The notes beneath the pieces are model-generated. The model was not told where the DNA came from. It saw only the letters and a program-made list of their open reading frames with translations, and did not search any database. The translations under genes were made by a program, and so were the position numbers. A stretch of DNA of 45,783 bases, from NCBI GenBank assembly GCA_026991395.1, contig JALXBP010000108.1, positions 1 through 45,783 of the forward strand. The letters are read 5' to 3'. Below are positions 15,425 through 24,604 of the stretch, piece after piece (within the stretch, counting starts at the first letter, position 1; each line of letters starts with the position of its first letter). The stretch is from Anaerolineae bacterium (GTDB taxonomy: Bacteria; Chloroflexota; Anaerolineae; B4-G1; SLSP01).

Positions 15425-16177
15425 TCATCGCTGCTGCGGCGGGCGGTAGCCGCGCAGACGATAGGCCAGCAGCGTCTTGAGGACGGTGAAGCCGTCGCGC
15501 CAAGAGATCTTCTTCCCCTCGGTGAACTCGCGCCCGTTGTAGGAGATGGGCACCTCGTAGATGCGGTAGCCCAGCAGGAGAATCTGCGCCGTGATCTCCG
15601 GATCGAAGCCCCAGCCGGGGGCGCGGAGATCGAGCTGCTCGGCGACGCGGCGGGTGAAGAGCTTGTAGCAGGTCTCCATATCGGTGAGGATGGTGTCGTA
15701 GAGGACGTTGGTCGCCAGCGTGAGCAGACGGTTGCCGAGCATATGCCAGAAGAACATCGCCTTGGTCGGCCCGCCGCGGAAGCGCGAACCGTAGACGACC
15801 TCCGCACGCCCTTCGAGCACGGGCTGGAGCAAGACGGGGTAGTCGCGCGGGTCGTACTCCAGATCAGCATCCTGGATGATCATCAGATCGCCCGTCGCCG
15901 CGCGGAGCGCCGTCCGCACCGCCGCCCCCTTGCCCTGATTGTGCTCGTGGAAGATGACGCGCACCTCCTCGTCGCCGCGCAGCGTGTCGAGATAGTCGCG
16001 CGTGCCGTCCGTCGAGCCATCGTCCACGATGACCACTTCGCGTTCCAACTCGACGGTAACCTCGCGGGCCTCGCCGCCCCAGATGGTAACCCGCAACGGA
16101 ACGGCCCGCACGCGGGCGACGATCTCCCGAATGGTCGCCATCTCGTTGTACACCGGCATAATGATCGAAAGTTTCAT
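15425..16177 (-). CDS. Family 2 glycosyltransferase, polyprenyl-phosphate mannose/glucose synthase-like
   Basis: This 250-residue GT-A glycosyltransferase resembles dolichyl/polyprenyl-phosphate sugar synthases. It would transfer a sugar from a nucleotide donor to a lipid phosphate at the membrane. Motifs are SIIMPVYNE (4-12), VVIVDDGSTDGT, HNQGKGAAVRT, the metal-binding QDADLEYDP, and GWGFDPEI near the acceptor site. No C-terminal membrane helices are present, so it is the soluble type. The ATG at 16177 has AAGGAG upstream and overlaps the stop of the RluE-like gene (ATGA). It is the last gene of the surE unit, and its stop lies six bases from the convergent secreted-protein stop. Confidence 0.88.
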   Translation of the reverse strand: MKLSIIMPVYNEMATIREIVARVRAVPLRVTIWGGEAREVTVELEREVVIVDDGSTDGTRDYLDTLRGDEEVRVIFHEHNQGKGAAVRTALRAATGDLMIIQDADLEYDPRDYPVLLQPVLEGRAEVVYGSRFRGGPTKAMFFWHMLGNRLLTLATNVLYDTILTDMETCYKLFTRRVAEQLDLRAPGWGFDPEITAQILLLGYRIYEVPISYNGREFTEGKKISWRDGFTVLKTLLAYRLRGYRPPQQR

Positions 16178-16803
16178 CCTCTCTCCTTTCCGGAACGTTC
16201 CCGCCTGCGGGTGTGCCGCACCCAGTCGAAGAGCATCCGCCGCTCGGCTGCCGTCAAGTCGCGCCACCGGCCCGGCTCCAGATCGGGCGGCAGGCGCAGC
16301 GGCCCGATGCCGACGCGCACCAGCCGCAGCGTCGGGTGGCCGACGGCCGCCGTCATCCGCCGAATCTGGCGCTTCTTCCCCTCGTAGAGGACGATGCGCA
16401 GCCAGGACCGCTTGGCGGGGGAGGGGAGCGGACGCGGGAAGGGCGGCAGGGGCGGCTCCGTGCTCAGCAGTTCCACATCGGCGCGGCGCGTCCACCCCGT
16501 CTTGATCTTCACCCCGCGCCGAAGCTGCTCCAGCGCCTCCACGGAGGGATGCCCCAACACCAGCACCAGGTAGACCTTCGGATGGTGGTAGCGTGGATGG
16601 GTCAGCCGGTGGATGAGCCAGCCGTCATCGGTTACGAGCACCAGCCCCTCGCTGTCCAGATCGAGCCGACCGGCGGGGTTGAGCGTCGGCGGGATGCCTA
16701 AGCTGCTCAGCGTCGGGCGTCCGAGCCGGTCGCGCGGTGCGGAAAGGACGCCGTAGGGCTTGTAGGCGATGATGTAGCGATACTCCTCCCTCAGTTCGAC
16801 CAT
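16174..16803 (-). CDS. RsuA/RluE-type pseudouridine synthase without S4 domain
   Basis: This 209-residue pseudouridine synthase of the RsuA/RluB/E/F group isomerises a specific uridine in rRNA. The catalytic loop GRLDLDSEGL (45-54) holds the essential Asp48. YIIAYKPYGVLSA opens the domain, and EGKKRQIRRM, the RNA-binding motif of this group, is intact. There is no N-terminal S4 domain, which fits RluE (23S) rather than RsuA or RluB. The start lies 13 bases inside the surE 3' end and the stop overlaps the glycosyltransferase start, so all three genes are coupled. Unlike the RluA relative at 7507-8430, the active site is complete. Confidence 0.9.
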   Translation of the reverse strand: MVELREEYRYIIAYKPYGVLSAPRDRLGRPTLSSLGIPPTLNPAGRLDLDSEGLVLVTDDGWLIHRLTHPRYHHPKVYLVLVLGHPSVEALEQLRRGVKIKTGWTRRADVELLSTEPPLPPFPRPLPSPAKRSWLRIVLYEGKKRQIRRMTAAVGHPTLRLVRVGIGPLRLPPDLEPGRWRDLTAAERRMLFDWVRHTRRRERSGKERG

Positions 16804-17570
16804 CCTTCCCAGTCCCAGGTGTGCAGATCGCCCAGGAGCGCGTGGGCGGTCAAATCCAGTTGCAGCGGCGTGACGGAGATGTAGCCCTGCGCTACCGCGC
16901 CGATGTCCGTTCCCTCCTCCGCGATGCCGGTCGGCGGCAGGCCGCCGATCCAGTAGTAGGGGCGTCCCTGGGGATCGAGGCGGCGCACCAGTTCGTCGCG
17001 GTAGATGCGCCGTCCGCAGCGGGTAATCTGCACACCGCGCACCGCCTCGGCGGGGAGGTCGGGGACGTTGACGTTGAGCAAGGTCTCGGCGGGGATGCCG
17101 TGGCGCAGGACGAGACGCGCCAGGTGCGCCGCAAAGGCCGCCGCCGTCTCGTAGTGGTGGCCCTCCTCCACCTGGAGCGAGATGGCGATGGCGGGCAGGC
17201 CGCCGATGGCTCCCTCCATCGCGGCGGTAACCGTGCCGGAGTAGGTTACGTCGTGGCCGAGGTTCGGCCCGCTGTTGATGCCGGAGACGAGGAGATCGAT
17301 CGGCGGTTCGACGACGCCCAGCAGCGCCAGCGCGACGGCGTCGGAGGGTTTGCCGTTGGTCGCCAATGCAGGCATCCCGTTGGCCAACGTCGTCTCCTCC
17401 ACGCGCAGCGGCTTGTAGAGCGTCTTGGCGTGTCCGGCGATGCTCCAGTTGCGCTGCGGCGCGAGGACGGTAACCCGCCCGACGCGGGAGAGAGCTTCGG
17501 CCAACGCCGCCAGCCCCGGAGCCTTCACGCCGTCGTCGTTGGTGATGAGGATGTGCGGACGGGAACTCAT
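16791..17570 (-). CDS. surE: 5'-nucleotidase SurE
   Basis: This 259-residue metal-dependent survival protein removes phosphate from nucleoside 5'- and 3'-monophosphates. The metal motif NDDG is at 11-14 in ILITNDDGVKAPG. The second block, SGINSGPNLGHDVTYSGTVTAA, is intact. The ATG at 17570 has AGGAGGTGAG directly upstream and starts just before the first strand, so a longer open frame upstream is rejected. It heads a three-gene unit with the pseudouridine synthase and the glycosyltransferase. A promoter lies at 17593-17620, and an array of three spaced palindromes lies further upstream. Confidence 0.94.
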   Translation of the reverse strand: MSSRPHILITNDDGVKAPGLAALAEALSRVGRVTVLAPQRNWSIAGHAKTLYKPLRVEETTLANGMPALATNGKPSDAVALALLGVVEPPIDLLVSGINSGPNLGHDVTYSGTVTAAMEGAIGGLPAIAISLQVEEGHHYETAAAFAAHLARLVLRHGIPAETLLNVNVPDLPAEAVRGVQITRCGRRIYRDELVRRLDPQGRPYYWIGGLPPTGIAEEGTDIGAVAQGYISVTPLQLDLTAHALLGDLHTWDWEGWSN

Positions 17571-17592
17571 CTCACCTCCTGCTTTTTCGGCG

Positions 17593-17620
17593 ATTATACG
17601 CGGGATGAGGCTGATGGGAA
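17593..17620 (-). promoter_or_regulatory. Promoter of the surE operon
   Basis: On the minus strand TTCCCA (17620-17615), a 16-base spacer and a perfect TATAAT (17598-17593) lie 23 bases before the surE start. The -10 box is strong and the -35 box matches only four of six positions, which would fit an activated promoter. Confidence 0.6.
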
Positions 17621-17665
17621 GATGCCCGCGGGAAGGCTGTGGCACAGGGCAGACAGTGCCATTAC

Positions 17666-17718
17666 CCTTCAAGGCAAGCGGGATTTCCCTTCAAGGCTAT
17701 GAGCCTTTGCCTTGAAGG
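17666..17718. repeat. Three CCTT(S)AAGG palindromes at exact 22-bp spacing
   Basis: CCTTCAAGG occurs at 17666-17674 and 17688-17696, and its complement CCTTGAAGG at 17710-17718. Centres are 17670, 17692 and 17714, so the spacing is exactly 22 bp, two helical turns. Each unit is a perfect palindrome around one base. The array lies 46-98 bp upstream of the -35 box of surE. Units 2 and 3 can also pair as a 10-bp stem, and AAGGCT-ATG-AGCCTT nests between them. The remaining sequence of this 235-base gap shows no gene. Confidence 0.7.
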
Positions 17719-17756
17719 CTGCAGGCGCTGCCGTAGGCCCCACGCCACGGGGGAAG

Positions 17757-17789
17757 CGAAAAGAGGCCGCCCGGCGTCGGGCGGCCTCT
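17757..17789 (-). terminator. Terminator of the tig-clpP-acd unit
   Basis: A perfect 11-bp stem (17762-17772 with 17779-17789, arms AGAGGCCGCCC/GGGCGGCCTCT) has a six-base loop and is followed on the minus strand by CTTTTCG. It starts 17 bases past the synthetase stop. Confidence 0.85.
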
Positions 17790-17805
17790 CGCAGGTTCGG
17801 CGCAC

Positions 17806-19914
17806 TCACTTCGTTTTGAGGATGATGCGGGCGTCCACCACCTTCACGCCCTGCCCTTCCTCGTAGACGATGACCGGGTTGGCATCCGATTCGGCGATCT
17901 CGTCGCCGAGGTCGGTGATCATCTGCGAGTAGCGGCTGAGGACTTCAGCGAGCGCGGCGCGGTCGCGCGGCTTCTCTCCGCGCACCCCGGCGAGGATCGG
18001 CGCGCCCTTGATGTCGGTGAGCATCTGCGCCGCCATCGCCTCGTTGACCGGCGCGACGCGGAAGGTTACGTCCTTGAGCACCTCGACGAAGATGCCGCCC
18101 AGCCCGAACATCACCGTCGGGCCGAAGGTCGGGTCGTTGATCGAACCGAGGATGACCTCGGTCGCCCGGGGGGCCATCTCCTGAATGGCGACGCCGTGGA
18201 TGTCGGCTTCCGGCTTGTAGGCCCGCGCGTTGGCGAGGATTTCGTTGTAGGCGGCACGCACCTCGTCGGCGTTCTTCACGTTGACCTTGACGCCGCCCGC
18301 ATCGGACTTGTGCAAGATGTCGGGCGAGACGATCTTCATCACCACGGGGTAGCCGATCTGCGCCGCCAGCTTGACCGCCTCCTCCTCGGTCGTGGCGAGG
18401 ATGGTCTGGGCGACGGGGAGGCCGTAGGCCTTGAAGATGCCCTTCGCCTCGATCTCGGTCATCTCGCGCCCCTCGGCGCGCACTTTGGCGACGATGGCGC
18501 GGGCCGCCGCCTCGTCCACGTCGGCGTAGGGGTGGAATTCGCCCTGCCCCGCCTCGTGGGTGAGGGCATATTCGCGCAGCGCGGCGATGGCGTTGACGGC
18601 CACGTCGGGCGCGCCGTAGGCGGGGATGCCGTGCTCGACCAGCCACTGCATCGCCCGCTCGGAGCGCTCGCCGCCGACGAAGGAGACGGTGATCGGCTTG
18701 TCCGTGACGCCGGAGCGATCGACGGCGGCCTTGATCGCCTTGGCGATCTCCATCGGGTCGGTCATCGCCGTCTCGCAGTAGAGGACGGTCAGCGCGTCCA
18801 CCCAGGGATGGCCGAAGGTATGCTCGACCGATTCCTCGTACCACTCGCGCCCGGCCATCCCCGTCAGGTCGGCGGGGTTCTTCGCCGAGCCGAACTCCGG
18901 CATATGCTTCTTCAGTTCGGCCTGCACGTCCTCCGGCGCGAAGCGCAGCGGGATGCCGTAGCGCTCCGCCGCATCGGTCGCCAGGACACCGACGCCGCCG
19001 CCGTTGGTGATGATGAGGAGGTTCTCCCCCTTCATCGGCGGCTGGAGCGAGAGCGCCAAGGTGCGGTCGAAGAGGTTGTTCAGATCGGAGGCGTGGACGA
19101 CGCCCGCCTGCTGGAAGGCCGCCTCATAGACCTTGCCCGATCCGGCCAGCGAGCCAGTGTGCGAGGCCGCCGCCGCCGCGCCGTGGGCGGAGACGCCCGA
19201 CTTGAGCGCGATGATCGGCTTGGCGGTCTTGCGCGAGACCTCGATGAAGCGCCGCCCGTCCTTCAGCCCCTCGATGTAGAGCGAGATGCAGGCGGTATTC
19301 TCGTCCTGCGAGAGCCACTCCACCATGTCGGCGAAGTTGACGTCGGACATATTGCCGATGGAGATGAGCTTGTCGAAGCCGACGCGGCGGGTGTAGGTCG
19401 CCGTATCCATCGCGATGAGCAGCGCCCCGCTCTGCGAGACGAGCGACGCCTTCCCCGGCAGCGGCAGGATGGGGGCGAAGGAGGCGTTGCACTTGTCGGA
19501 GTTGGAAAGGACGCCGACGATGTTCGGGCCGAGGACGCGCATCCCGTAGCGGCGGGCGGTGGAAACGAGCGCATCCTCCAGATCGTGCCGCCCCACCTCG
19601 CTGAAGCCGGAGGCGATGACGATGAGGCCCTTCACGCCCTTCTTCCCGCACTCCTCCGCCACCTGGACGACGTAGCGGGCGGGGATGACGATGACGGCGG
19701 CATCGATCGGCCCCGGCACGTCGAGGACGGAAGGATAGGCCTTCAGCCCCAAAATCTCATCCCGCTTGGGGTTGATGGGGTAGATCGGCCCCTCGTAGCC
19801 GCTGTCGAGCAGGTTCTTGACGACGGTGTAGCCGATCTTGCCCGGCGTCGCGGAGGCTCCGACGACGGCGATGGATTTCGGCTTCAAAAGACCGTTCAGG
19901 ACTTCGAGATTCAC
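17806..19914 (-). CDS. ADP-forming acetyl/acyl-CoA synthetase, fused alpha-beta chain
   Basis: This 702-residue NDP-forming acyl-CoA synthetase makes ATP from ADP and phosphate as it converts acyl-CoA to the free acid (or the reverse). Domains in order are a CoA-binding Rossmann domain (SIAVVGASATPGKIG, near the N-terminus), two succinyl-CoA ligase-like domains with the phosphorylated His in AASHTGSLAGS (near 255), and a C-terminal ATP-grasp domain (PVVMKIVSPDILHKSDAGG, then FGLGGIFVEVLKD). There is no GNAT domain, which separates it from Pat-type acetyltransferases. The GTG at 19914 is chosen because AGGAGGG lies at the right distance; an ATG at 19947 would overlap the clpP stop. It lies 29 bases after clpP and ends before a strong terminator. 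Confidence 0.92.
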   Translation of the reverse strand: MNLEVLNGLLKPKSIAVVGASATPGKIGYTVVKNLLDSGYEGPIYPINPKRDEILGLKAYPSVLDVPGPIDAAVIVIPARYVVQVAEECGKKGVKGLIVIASGFSEVGRHDLEDALVSTARRYGMRVLGPNIVGVLSNSDKCNASFAPILPLPGKASLVSQSGALLIAMDTATYTRRVGFDKLISIGNMSDVNFADMVEWLSQDENTACISLYIEGLKDGRRFIEVSRKTAKPIIALKSGVSAHGAAAAASHTGSLAGSGKVYEAAFQQAGVVHASDLNNLFDRTLALSLQPPMKGENLLIITNGGGVGVLATDAAERYGIPLRFAPEDVQAELKKHMPEFGSAKNPADLTGMAGREWYEESVEHTFGHPWVDALTVLYCETAMTDPMEIAKAIKAAVDRSGVTDKPITVSFVGGERSERAMQWLVEHGIPAYGAPDVAVNAIAALREYALTHEAGQGEFHPYADVDEAAARAIVAKVRAEGREMTEIEAKGIFKAYGLPVAQTILATTEEEAVKLAAQIGYPVVMKIVSPDILHKSDAGGVKVNVKNADEVRAAYNEILANARAYKPEADIHGVAIQEMAPRATEVILGSINDPTFGPTVMFGLGGIFVEVLKDVTFRVAPVNEAMAAQMLTDIKGAPILAGVRGEKPRDRAALAEVLSRYSQMITDLGDEIAESDANPVIVYEEGQGVKVVDARIILKTK

Positions 19915-19943
19915 GTTGACCCCTCCTGATGATGAAAGATGAA

Positions 19944-20546
19944 TCATTCGCGCTGCGACGGCGACTCGCCGCCGCCCAATACCTTGTCGATGATGCCGTA
20001 CTCGGCGGCCTGTTCGGCGGTCATGTAGAAGTCGCGGTCGGTAAAGCGCTCGATCTGCTCCTCGCTGAGGCCGGTGTGCTGCCGCAGGATGTCGTTGATC
20101 AGCGAGCGCATACGCAGAATCTCCCGCGCGGCGATCTCGATGTCGGTGGCCTGGCCCTGCGCTCCGCCCAACGGCTGGTGGAGGTGGATGGTCGCGTGCG
20201 GGAGGGCAAAGCGCCGCCCCTTCGTGCCCGCCGTGAGGAGCACCGTCCCCATACTGGCGGCCATCCCCACGGCGATAGTCGATACGGGCGCGTGGATGAG
20301 CTGCATCGTATCGTAGATGGCCAGCCCGGCGGCGATCTCCCCGCCCGGCGAGTTGATGTAGAGCGAAATCTCCCGCTCCGGGTCCTCGCGGTCGAGGAAG
20401 AGAAGCTGGGCGACGATCAGGTTCGCCACCTGCGCGTTGATCGGCGTGCCCAAGAAGACGATCCGCTCCTTGAGGAGCAGCGAGTAGATGTCGTAGGCGC
20501 GTTCACCGCGCCCCGTGCTCTCGATGACCATCGGGATCATGCCCAT
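19944..20546 (-). CDS. clpP: ATP-dependent Clp protease proteolytic subunit
   Basis: This 200-residue serine protease forms the double-ring chamber that works with ClpX or ClpC ATPases. The catalytic triad is complete: Ser98 in GMAASMG, His123 in ATIHLHQP, and Asp172 in [27 protein letters not shown] and the second [13 protein letters not shown] loop are canonical. ATG at 20546 follows AGGAGG. A hairpin with a T-run lies between tig and clpP, so clpP mRNA arises by read-through or from a promoter inside tig. No clpX is seen in the window. Confidence 0.96.
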   Translation of the reverse strand: MGMIPMVIESTGRGERAYDIYSLLLKERIVFLGTPINAQVANLIVAQLLFLDREDPEREISLYINSPGGEIAAGLAIYDTMQLIHAPVSTIAVGMAASMGTVLLTAGTKGRRFALPHATIHLHQPLGGAQGQATDIEIAAREILRMRSLINDILRQHTGLSEEQIERFTDRDFYMTAEQAAEYGIIDKVLGGGESPSQRE

Positions 20547-20560
20547 CTCGACCTCCTGCC

Positions 20561-20590
20561 AAAAAGCCGTGAGAGGCGATGGCCTCTCAC
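20561..20590 (-). terminator. Intercistronic terminator between tig and clpP
   Basis: A perfect 9-bp stem (20569-20577 with 20582-20590, arms GTGAGAGGC/GCCTCTCAC) with a four-base loop is followed on the minus strand by GGCTTTTTGG. The tig stop codon lies inside the stem. It is probably an attenuating terminator that lowers clpP relative to tig. Confidence 0.78.
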
Positions 20591-22005
20591 GCTGTCTCTT
20601 CCTCCTCCGATGAATGCTCTTCGGGCAAGGTCTCCTCCTCTTCCGCCCCCGTCGAGACGGCCTCGTCGCCTGCCTCGCCCTCCGCAGGCTCCTCCTGCCA
20701 CTGCCCGCGGGCGATGGCGAGCATCGCCTCGCGCGCCTTGTCGTAGAGCAAGGCGGCCATCGCCTGCCCAAGCCTCTCCTCGTCGATCACGAGCTGCCCC
20801 TCCTTCAGGCTGTCGGGGTAGTGTTCCTTGATGTAAGCCATCAGCTCGTCGCCATCCGGCTCCAGCTTCAGCGCCTCGGCCACCGCCTGGAAGACGAGGT
20901 CGCGGCGGATGAGGCGGTCGGTATTCTCCTTCAGCTCCTCGCGGTAGCTCTCCTCCGTCTTGCCGGTGAGGCGCAGGAAGTCGCTCCACGGGAGGCTCTT
21001 TTCCACATCGGCCTTCACTCCGGCGATGATGGAATCGATCGTCTCGTCGAGCAGCGCGGCGGGATAGCGGACCTCCGCCTGCTCCAGGAGCGCATCCTCG
21101 ACGGCGCGGGCGTAAGCCTCCTCGCTCTCCTTCAAGCGTTCGGCGAGCATCCTCTCGCGGATGGCCTCGCGCATCTGCTCCACCGTCTCGTAACCGGCGG
21201 CGTTGGCGAAGGCCTCGTCGATCGCCGGTTTCTGCCCTTCCTCCACCGCCTCGACGGTGATCTCGACCTCGACCTGCTGACCGGCGAAGGAGCCGAAAAG
21301 CTCCTCGCGATCGGGCAAGGTGGCGGTGAAGCTGCGCGATTCCCCGGCCTCGATGCCGATCAGCGCCTCCGTCATCTCGTCGCCGATCAACTGGCGGTCG
21401 AGCAGGATGGGGAACGGCTCCTCCTCCCCGGCCTCGAAGGTCTCCGCGCCGCGGAGGACGAAGCGGGAAGCGAGCAATCGGTCGCCTTCCTGCGCGGGCC
21501 GCTCAACGGGGACGTAGGTGAGCATCTCGTCGCGGAGCTTTTCCACCTCCGCATCGACCTCCTCCTCGTCAACGGTGGGCGGCTCGTAGGGCACGCGCAG
21601 CGCGCGGAAGTCCCCCACCTCGACGGTCGGTTCCAGGGGGACGGCGATGCGCACCTGCAACGGCGAAAGCTCCATCGAAAGCAGCTTCGCCTGCCGATAG
21701 GGTTCGATCCCCGCCTGCTCCAGCGCCAGCGGGAAGACCTCCTCCAAGAGGAGATCGGCGGCCTCCTCGCGCAGGGCCGCCTCCCCGACCTGCCGCAGGA
21801 TGATGTTGTACGGCGCGTGCCCCTTGCGAAAACCGGGGATATTCATCTGACGGGAGAGCTTGCGGGCCGCGCGGCGCATGGCCTCTTCGACGCTCGTCTC
21901 GTCGATGGTGATGGAGAGGATCGCCTCCCGTGCTTCCTCACGGGTTTCGACCTGCATTTCGAAGCGAGGCGTCGCGGATTGCTTTCGTTTCTTCGACTTG
22001 GACAC
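20587..22005 (-). CDS. tig: Trigger factor
   Basis: This 472-residue ribosome-associated chaperone and peptidyl-prolyl isomerase folds new proteins. The ribosome-docking loop GFRKGHAP is at 58-65, close to the canonical GFRxGxxP. The FKBP-type domain follows (about 160-250, [14 protein letters not shown], then FSGSFAGQQ-like segment [13 protein letters not shown]). The C-terminal helical chaperone arms cover about 255-430. A Glu-rich tail ([17 protein letters not shown]) is an addition. The start is a GTG at 22005, chosen because TGGAGG lies nine bases upstream and the next residues are a basic N-terminus. A TTGCCG-16-TATAAT promoter lies 53 bases upstream. Confidence 0.92.
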   Translation of the reverse strand: MSKSKKRKQSATPRFEMQVETREEAREAILSITIDETSVEEAMRRAARKLSRQMNIPGFRKGHAPYNIILRQVGEAALREEAADLLLEEVFPLALEQAGIEPYRQAKLLSMELSPLQVRIAVPLEPTVEVGDFRALRVPYEPPTVDEEEVDAEVEKLRDEMLTYVPVERPAQEGDRLLASRFVLRGAETFEAGEEEPFPILLDRQLIGDEMTEALIGIEAGESRSFTATLPDREELFGSFAGQQVEVEITVEAVEEGQKPAIDEAFANAAGYETVEQMREAIRERMLAERLKESEEAYARAVEDALLEQAEVRYPAALLDETIDSIIAGVKADVEKSLPWSDFLRLTGKTEESYREELKENTDRLIRRDLVFQAVAEALKLEPDGDELMAYIKEHYPDSLKEGQLVIDEERLGQAMAALLYDKAREAMLAIARGQWQEEPAEGEAGDEAVSTGAEEEETLPEEHSSEEEETA

Positions 22006-22057
22006 GGATTTCGACCTCCAGATTTCGACTCGCGCCACACGGCGCACAGGCGGGGCG

Positions 22058-22085
22058 ATTATACCACCGCCTTCACCCACGGCAA
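22058..22085 (-). promoter_or_regulatory. Promoter of tig-clpP-acd
   Basis: On the minus strand TTGCCG (22085-22080), a 16-base spacer and TATAAT (22063-22058) preceded by TGG (extended -10) lie 53 bases before the tig GTG. It lies just downstream of the dcw terminator. Confidence 0.8.
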
Positions 22086-22105
22086 CCATCCCGCCGCAGG
22101 CGCAG

Positions 22106-22136
22106 AAAAAAGCCCCGGCCCGCTCGGCCGAGGGCT
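22106..22136 (-). terminator. Terminator at the end of the dcw cluster, after ftsZ
   Basis: A 10-bp stem with one bulged base (22111-22120 with 22126-22136) is followed on the minus strand by TTTTTTCTG (T-run 22111-22106). It separates ftsZ from the tig promoter. Confidence 0.88.
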
Positions 22137-22222
22137 CGACACGGCAGGGAAGCTCCGATGGACGCACGGGGCAGCCCGTCCGTCCACCGGCGCTTTCCGT
22201 ACCGATGGCCGCCTTCCGCCGT

Positions 22223-23281
22223 CTAACCGCGTCGCCGCAGGAAGGCGGGAATATCGAGGTTGTCGCGATCGATCGTCTGCGGGGCGACGACGTCCTGAAG
22301 CTCACGGCGCACACGGGCCTCGCGGCGCATCGGCGGCTCCTCGCGGTCGAAGCCGGTCGCGATGACGGTGATGCGCACTTCGTCGCCCATCGACTCGTCG
22401 ATGACCGCGCCGAAGATGAGGTTCACGTCCTCGTGTGCCGTCTCGCGGATGATGGAGGCGGCCTCGTTGACCTCGAAGAGCGTCATATCCGGCCCGCCGG
22501 TGATGTTGAAGAGGATGCCGCGCGCCCCGTCGATGGTGATGTCGAGCAGGCGGCTGGAGATGGCCTGCTGCGCCGCCTCGATGGCGCGGTTCTCGCCGTT
22601 GCCGTATCCCACGGCCATCAGCGCCGCTCCGCCTTCTTGCATAATCGCCTTCACATCGGCAAAGTCCAGATTGATGAGGCCGGGCACGGTAATGACCTCG
22701 GTAATCCCCTGGATGCCCTGGCGAAGCACATCATCGGCCAGGCGGAAGGCATCCTGCAGGCTGACGCGCTTCTCCGTGATCTCCAGCAGGCGGTCGTTGG
22801 GGATGACGATGAGCGTATCCACCACCTGCTTGAGCCGCTCGATGCCCTCCACCGCCGCCTTGGCCCGCTTCGCGCCCTCGAAAGCAAAGGGGCGCGTAAC
22901 GACGCCGATCGTCAGCGCCTTGATCTCCTCCTTGGCCACGCGCGCGATGACCGGAGCCGCTCCCGTCCCCGTGCCGCCGCCCATCCCCGCGGTGATGAAG
23001 ACCATATCGGAGCCCTGGAGCACCTCGCGAATCTCATCGACCGATTCCTCCGCCGCCTTCTGGCCCTCTTCGGGGTTGCCACCGGCCCCCAGGCCGCGCG
23101 TAACGCCGTCGCCGATGCGCAGCCGAATCGGCGCGTCGGAAAGCATCAGCGCTTGAGCGTCGGTATTCACGGCGATGAAGTCCACACCCTGCAGACCTTC
23201 GCTGATCATCCGATTCACGGCGTTGCTGCCCCCACCCCCAACGCCAACGACACGAATCTGAGCAAAATTTTCCCCTGCCAT
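22223..23281 (-). CDS. ftsZ: Cell division protein FtsZ
   Basis: This 352-residue tubulin-like GTPase polymerises into the division ring. The nucleotide loop GGGTGTG is at 101-107, the N-terminal [15 protein letters not shown] at 11-25, and [11 protein letters not shown], the T7 synergy loop, is near 203-213. The last 13 residues, [13 protein letters not shown], are the conserved C-terminal peptide that binds FtsA and other partners; the linker before it is very short. ATG at 23281 has AAGGAGGTG upstream. ftsZ ends the dcw cluster, 67 bases after ftsA, and a strong terminator follows. Confidence 0.97.
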   Translation of the reverse strand: MAGENFAQIRVVGVGGGGSNAVNRMISEGLQGVDFIAVNTDAQALMLSDAPIRLRIGDGVTRGLGAGGNPEEGQKAAEESVDEIREVLQGSDMVFITAGMGGGTGTGAAPVIARVAKEEIKALTIGVVTRPFAFEGAKRAKAAVEGIERLKQVVDTLIVIPNDRLLEITEKRVSLQDAFRLADDVLRQGIQGITEVITVPGLINLDFADVKAIMQEGGAALMAVGYGNGENRAIEAAQQAISSRLLDITIDGARGILFNITGGPDMTLFEVNEAASIIRETAHEDVNLIFGAVIDESMGDEVRITVIATGFDREEPPMRREARVRRELQDVVAPQTIDRDNLDIPAFLRRRG

Positions 23282-23348
23282 TGAAACACCTCCTTCGAAT
23301 TTCAGAACTCGACACACTTTCGCCACAGTCTGCACCGACCTCCGCCGC

Positions 23349-24572
23349 TCATCCGGGAAGCAATGCCCGCAGCCACGGAGCCAGCTTCTTCCACCACGGA
23401 GCACCGACCGAGGCTTTCCAGCCACCGAGTTGCTCCCACAAGGGTACCCACTGCACCAGTCCCACGGCGACCGCCGCATCCGGACCGCTCACCTTCTCCG
23501 TGAGGCCGCTGAGATCGTGCGGCACGCCGATGCGCACCGGCAATTCCAGCATCTCCCGCGCCAGCGTCTCCATCCCCGGCATCTGCGCCGTTCCGCCGCA
23601 GAGGACGAGACCCGCAGGCAGCAGCCCATCGTAGCCGGAGCGCTTGATCTCCTGCTGCACCCCCTCCAGAATCTCCTCGCAGCGCGGCTGGATGATCTCC
23701 GCCAGCTTCCAGCGGGGCATGACGACGGGGCCGCTTTCGCCGTGCGGCGCGATGGTGAAGCGCTCGTCCTCCGGCACCTGGGCGGCGAAGGCGTGGCCGT
23801 GCTCGATCTTCACCGCCTCCGCCACCTCCGGCGGGAGCCGGAGCAGCGTCGCGATGTCCTTGGTGATGTACTCGCCACCCAGGGTGATGCTGCGCGTGTA
23901 CCAGACGCTCCCTTCGATGAAGATGGCGATGTCCACCGTCCCCTCGCCGATGTCCACGAGGACGACGCCCATCTCCCGCTCCGTCTGCGTGAGGACGGCG
24001 TTGCCCGCCGCCAGGCTGGTGAGCACAAGCTCACCGACCTCGACACCGGCCCCGCCCACGCACTTGGTGAGGTTCTGCACCGCCGTTACGCTGGCCGTCA
24101 CGACGTGCGCCTCCACCTCCAGCCGGAAGCCGTGCATCCCCAACGGGTCGCGCACGCCCTCCTGGCCGTCCACCGTGTAGGTGCGCGGGATGATGTGCAG
24201 CAGCTCCTGATTCTGCGGCAGGACGATCGCCCCCGCCGCCTCCAGGACGCGATCCACATCATCCGGCGTGATGCCGCGGTCGCGGCGGGAGACGCCGACG
24301 ACGCCCTGGCTGTTGTACGAACTGATGTGCGCCCCGCTCACGCCGACGAAGGCCCGTTCGATCTGGTACCCCGAACTCTGTTCGGCGGCCTCGACCGCGT
24401 CGGTGATCGCCGCCGTCGCCTCGGCGACGTTGACGATCACCCCCTTGCCCACGCCGCGCGAGGGGACCTGTCCCACACCCACGATGCGCGTTCCCTCGTG
24501 CTCGTCGATCTCCGCCACGAGTACCGTGATCTTCGAACTGCCAACATCGATACCGACAACCGATCGCTCCAT
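23349..24572 (-). CDS. ftsA: Cell division protein FtsA
   Basis: This 407-residue actin-like protein anchors FtsZ to the membrane. The phosphate-1 segment GIDVGSSKI (7-15) opens the ATPase fold, the SHS2 (1C) domain lies around 85-160, phosphate-2 is [15 protein letters not shown], and the adenosine loop is [12 protein letters not shown]. The C-terminus [15 protein letters not shown] is an amphipathic helix typical of the membrane-targeting tail. The chosen ATG at 24572 has only a weak GAGGTG site; the frame is open upstream but conserved sequence starts here. It follows ftsQ by 32 bases. Confidence 0.94.
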   Translation of the reverse strand: MERSVVGIDVGSSKITVLVAEIDEHEGTRIVGVGQVPSRGVGKGVIVNVAEATAAITDAVEAAEQSSGYQIERAFVGVSGAHISSYNSQGVVGVSRRDRGITPDDVDRVLEAAGAIVLPQNQELLHIIPRTYTVDGQEGVRDPLGMHGFRLEVEAHVVTASVTAVQNLTKCVGGAGVEVGELVLTSLAAGNAVLTQTEREMGVVLVDIGEGTVDIAIFIEGSVWYTRSITLGGEYITKDIATLLRLPPEVAEAVKIEHGHAFAAQVPEDERFTIAPHGESGPVVMPRWKLAEIIQPRCEEILEGVQQEIKRSGYDGLLPAGLVLCGGTAQMPGMETLAREMLELPVRIGVPHDLSGLTEKVSGPDAAVAVGLVQWVPLWEQLGGWKASVGAPWWKKLAPWLRALLPG

Positions 24573-24604
24573 CACCACCTCGCTTTCGTGCCCCCCGGCC
24601 CCCC

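Noticed and set aside
17571-17805. Small RNA or tRNA in the longest gap of the window
   Set aside because: The gap is explained by a promoter, a palindrome array and a terminator; no cloverleaf or T-loop sequence was seen.
19915-19947. ATG at 19947 as start of the acyl-CoA synthetase
   Set aside because: It would overlap the clpP stop and encode [11 protein letters not shown], which contains the AGGAGGG ribosome-binding site for the GTG at 19914.
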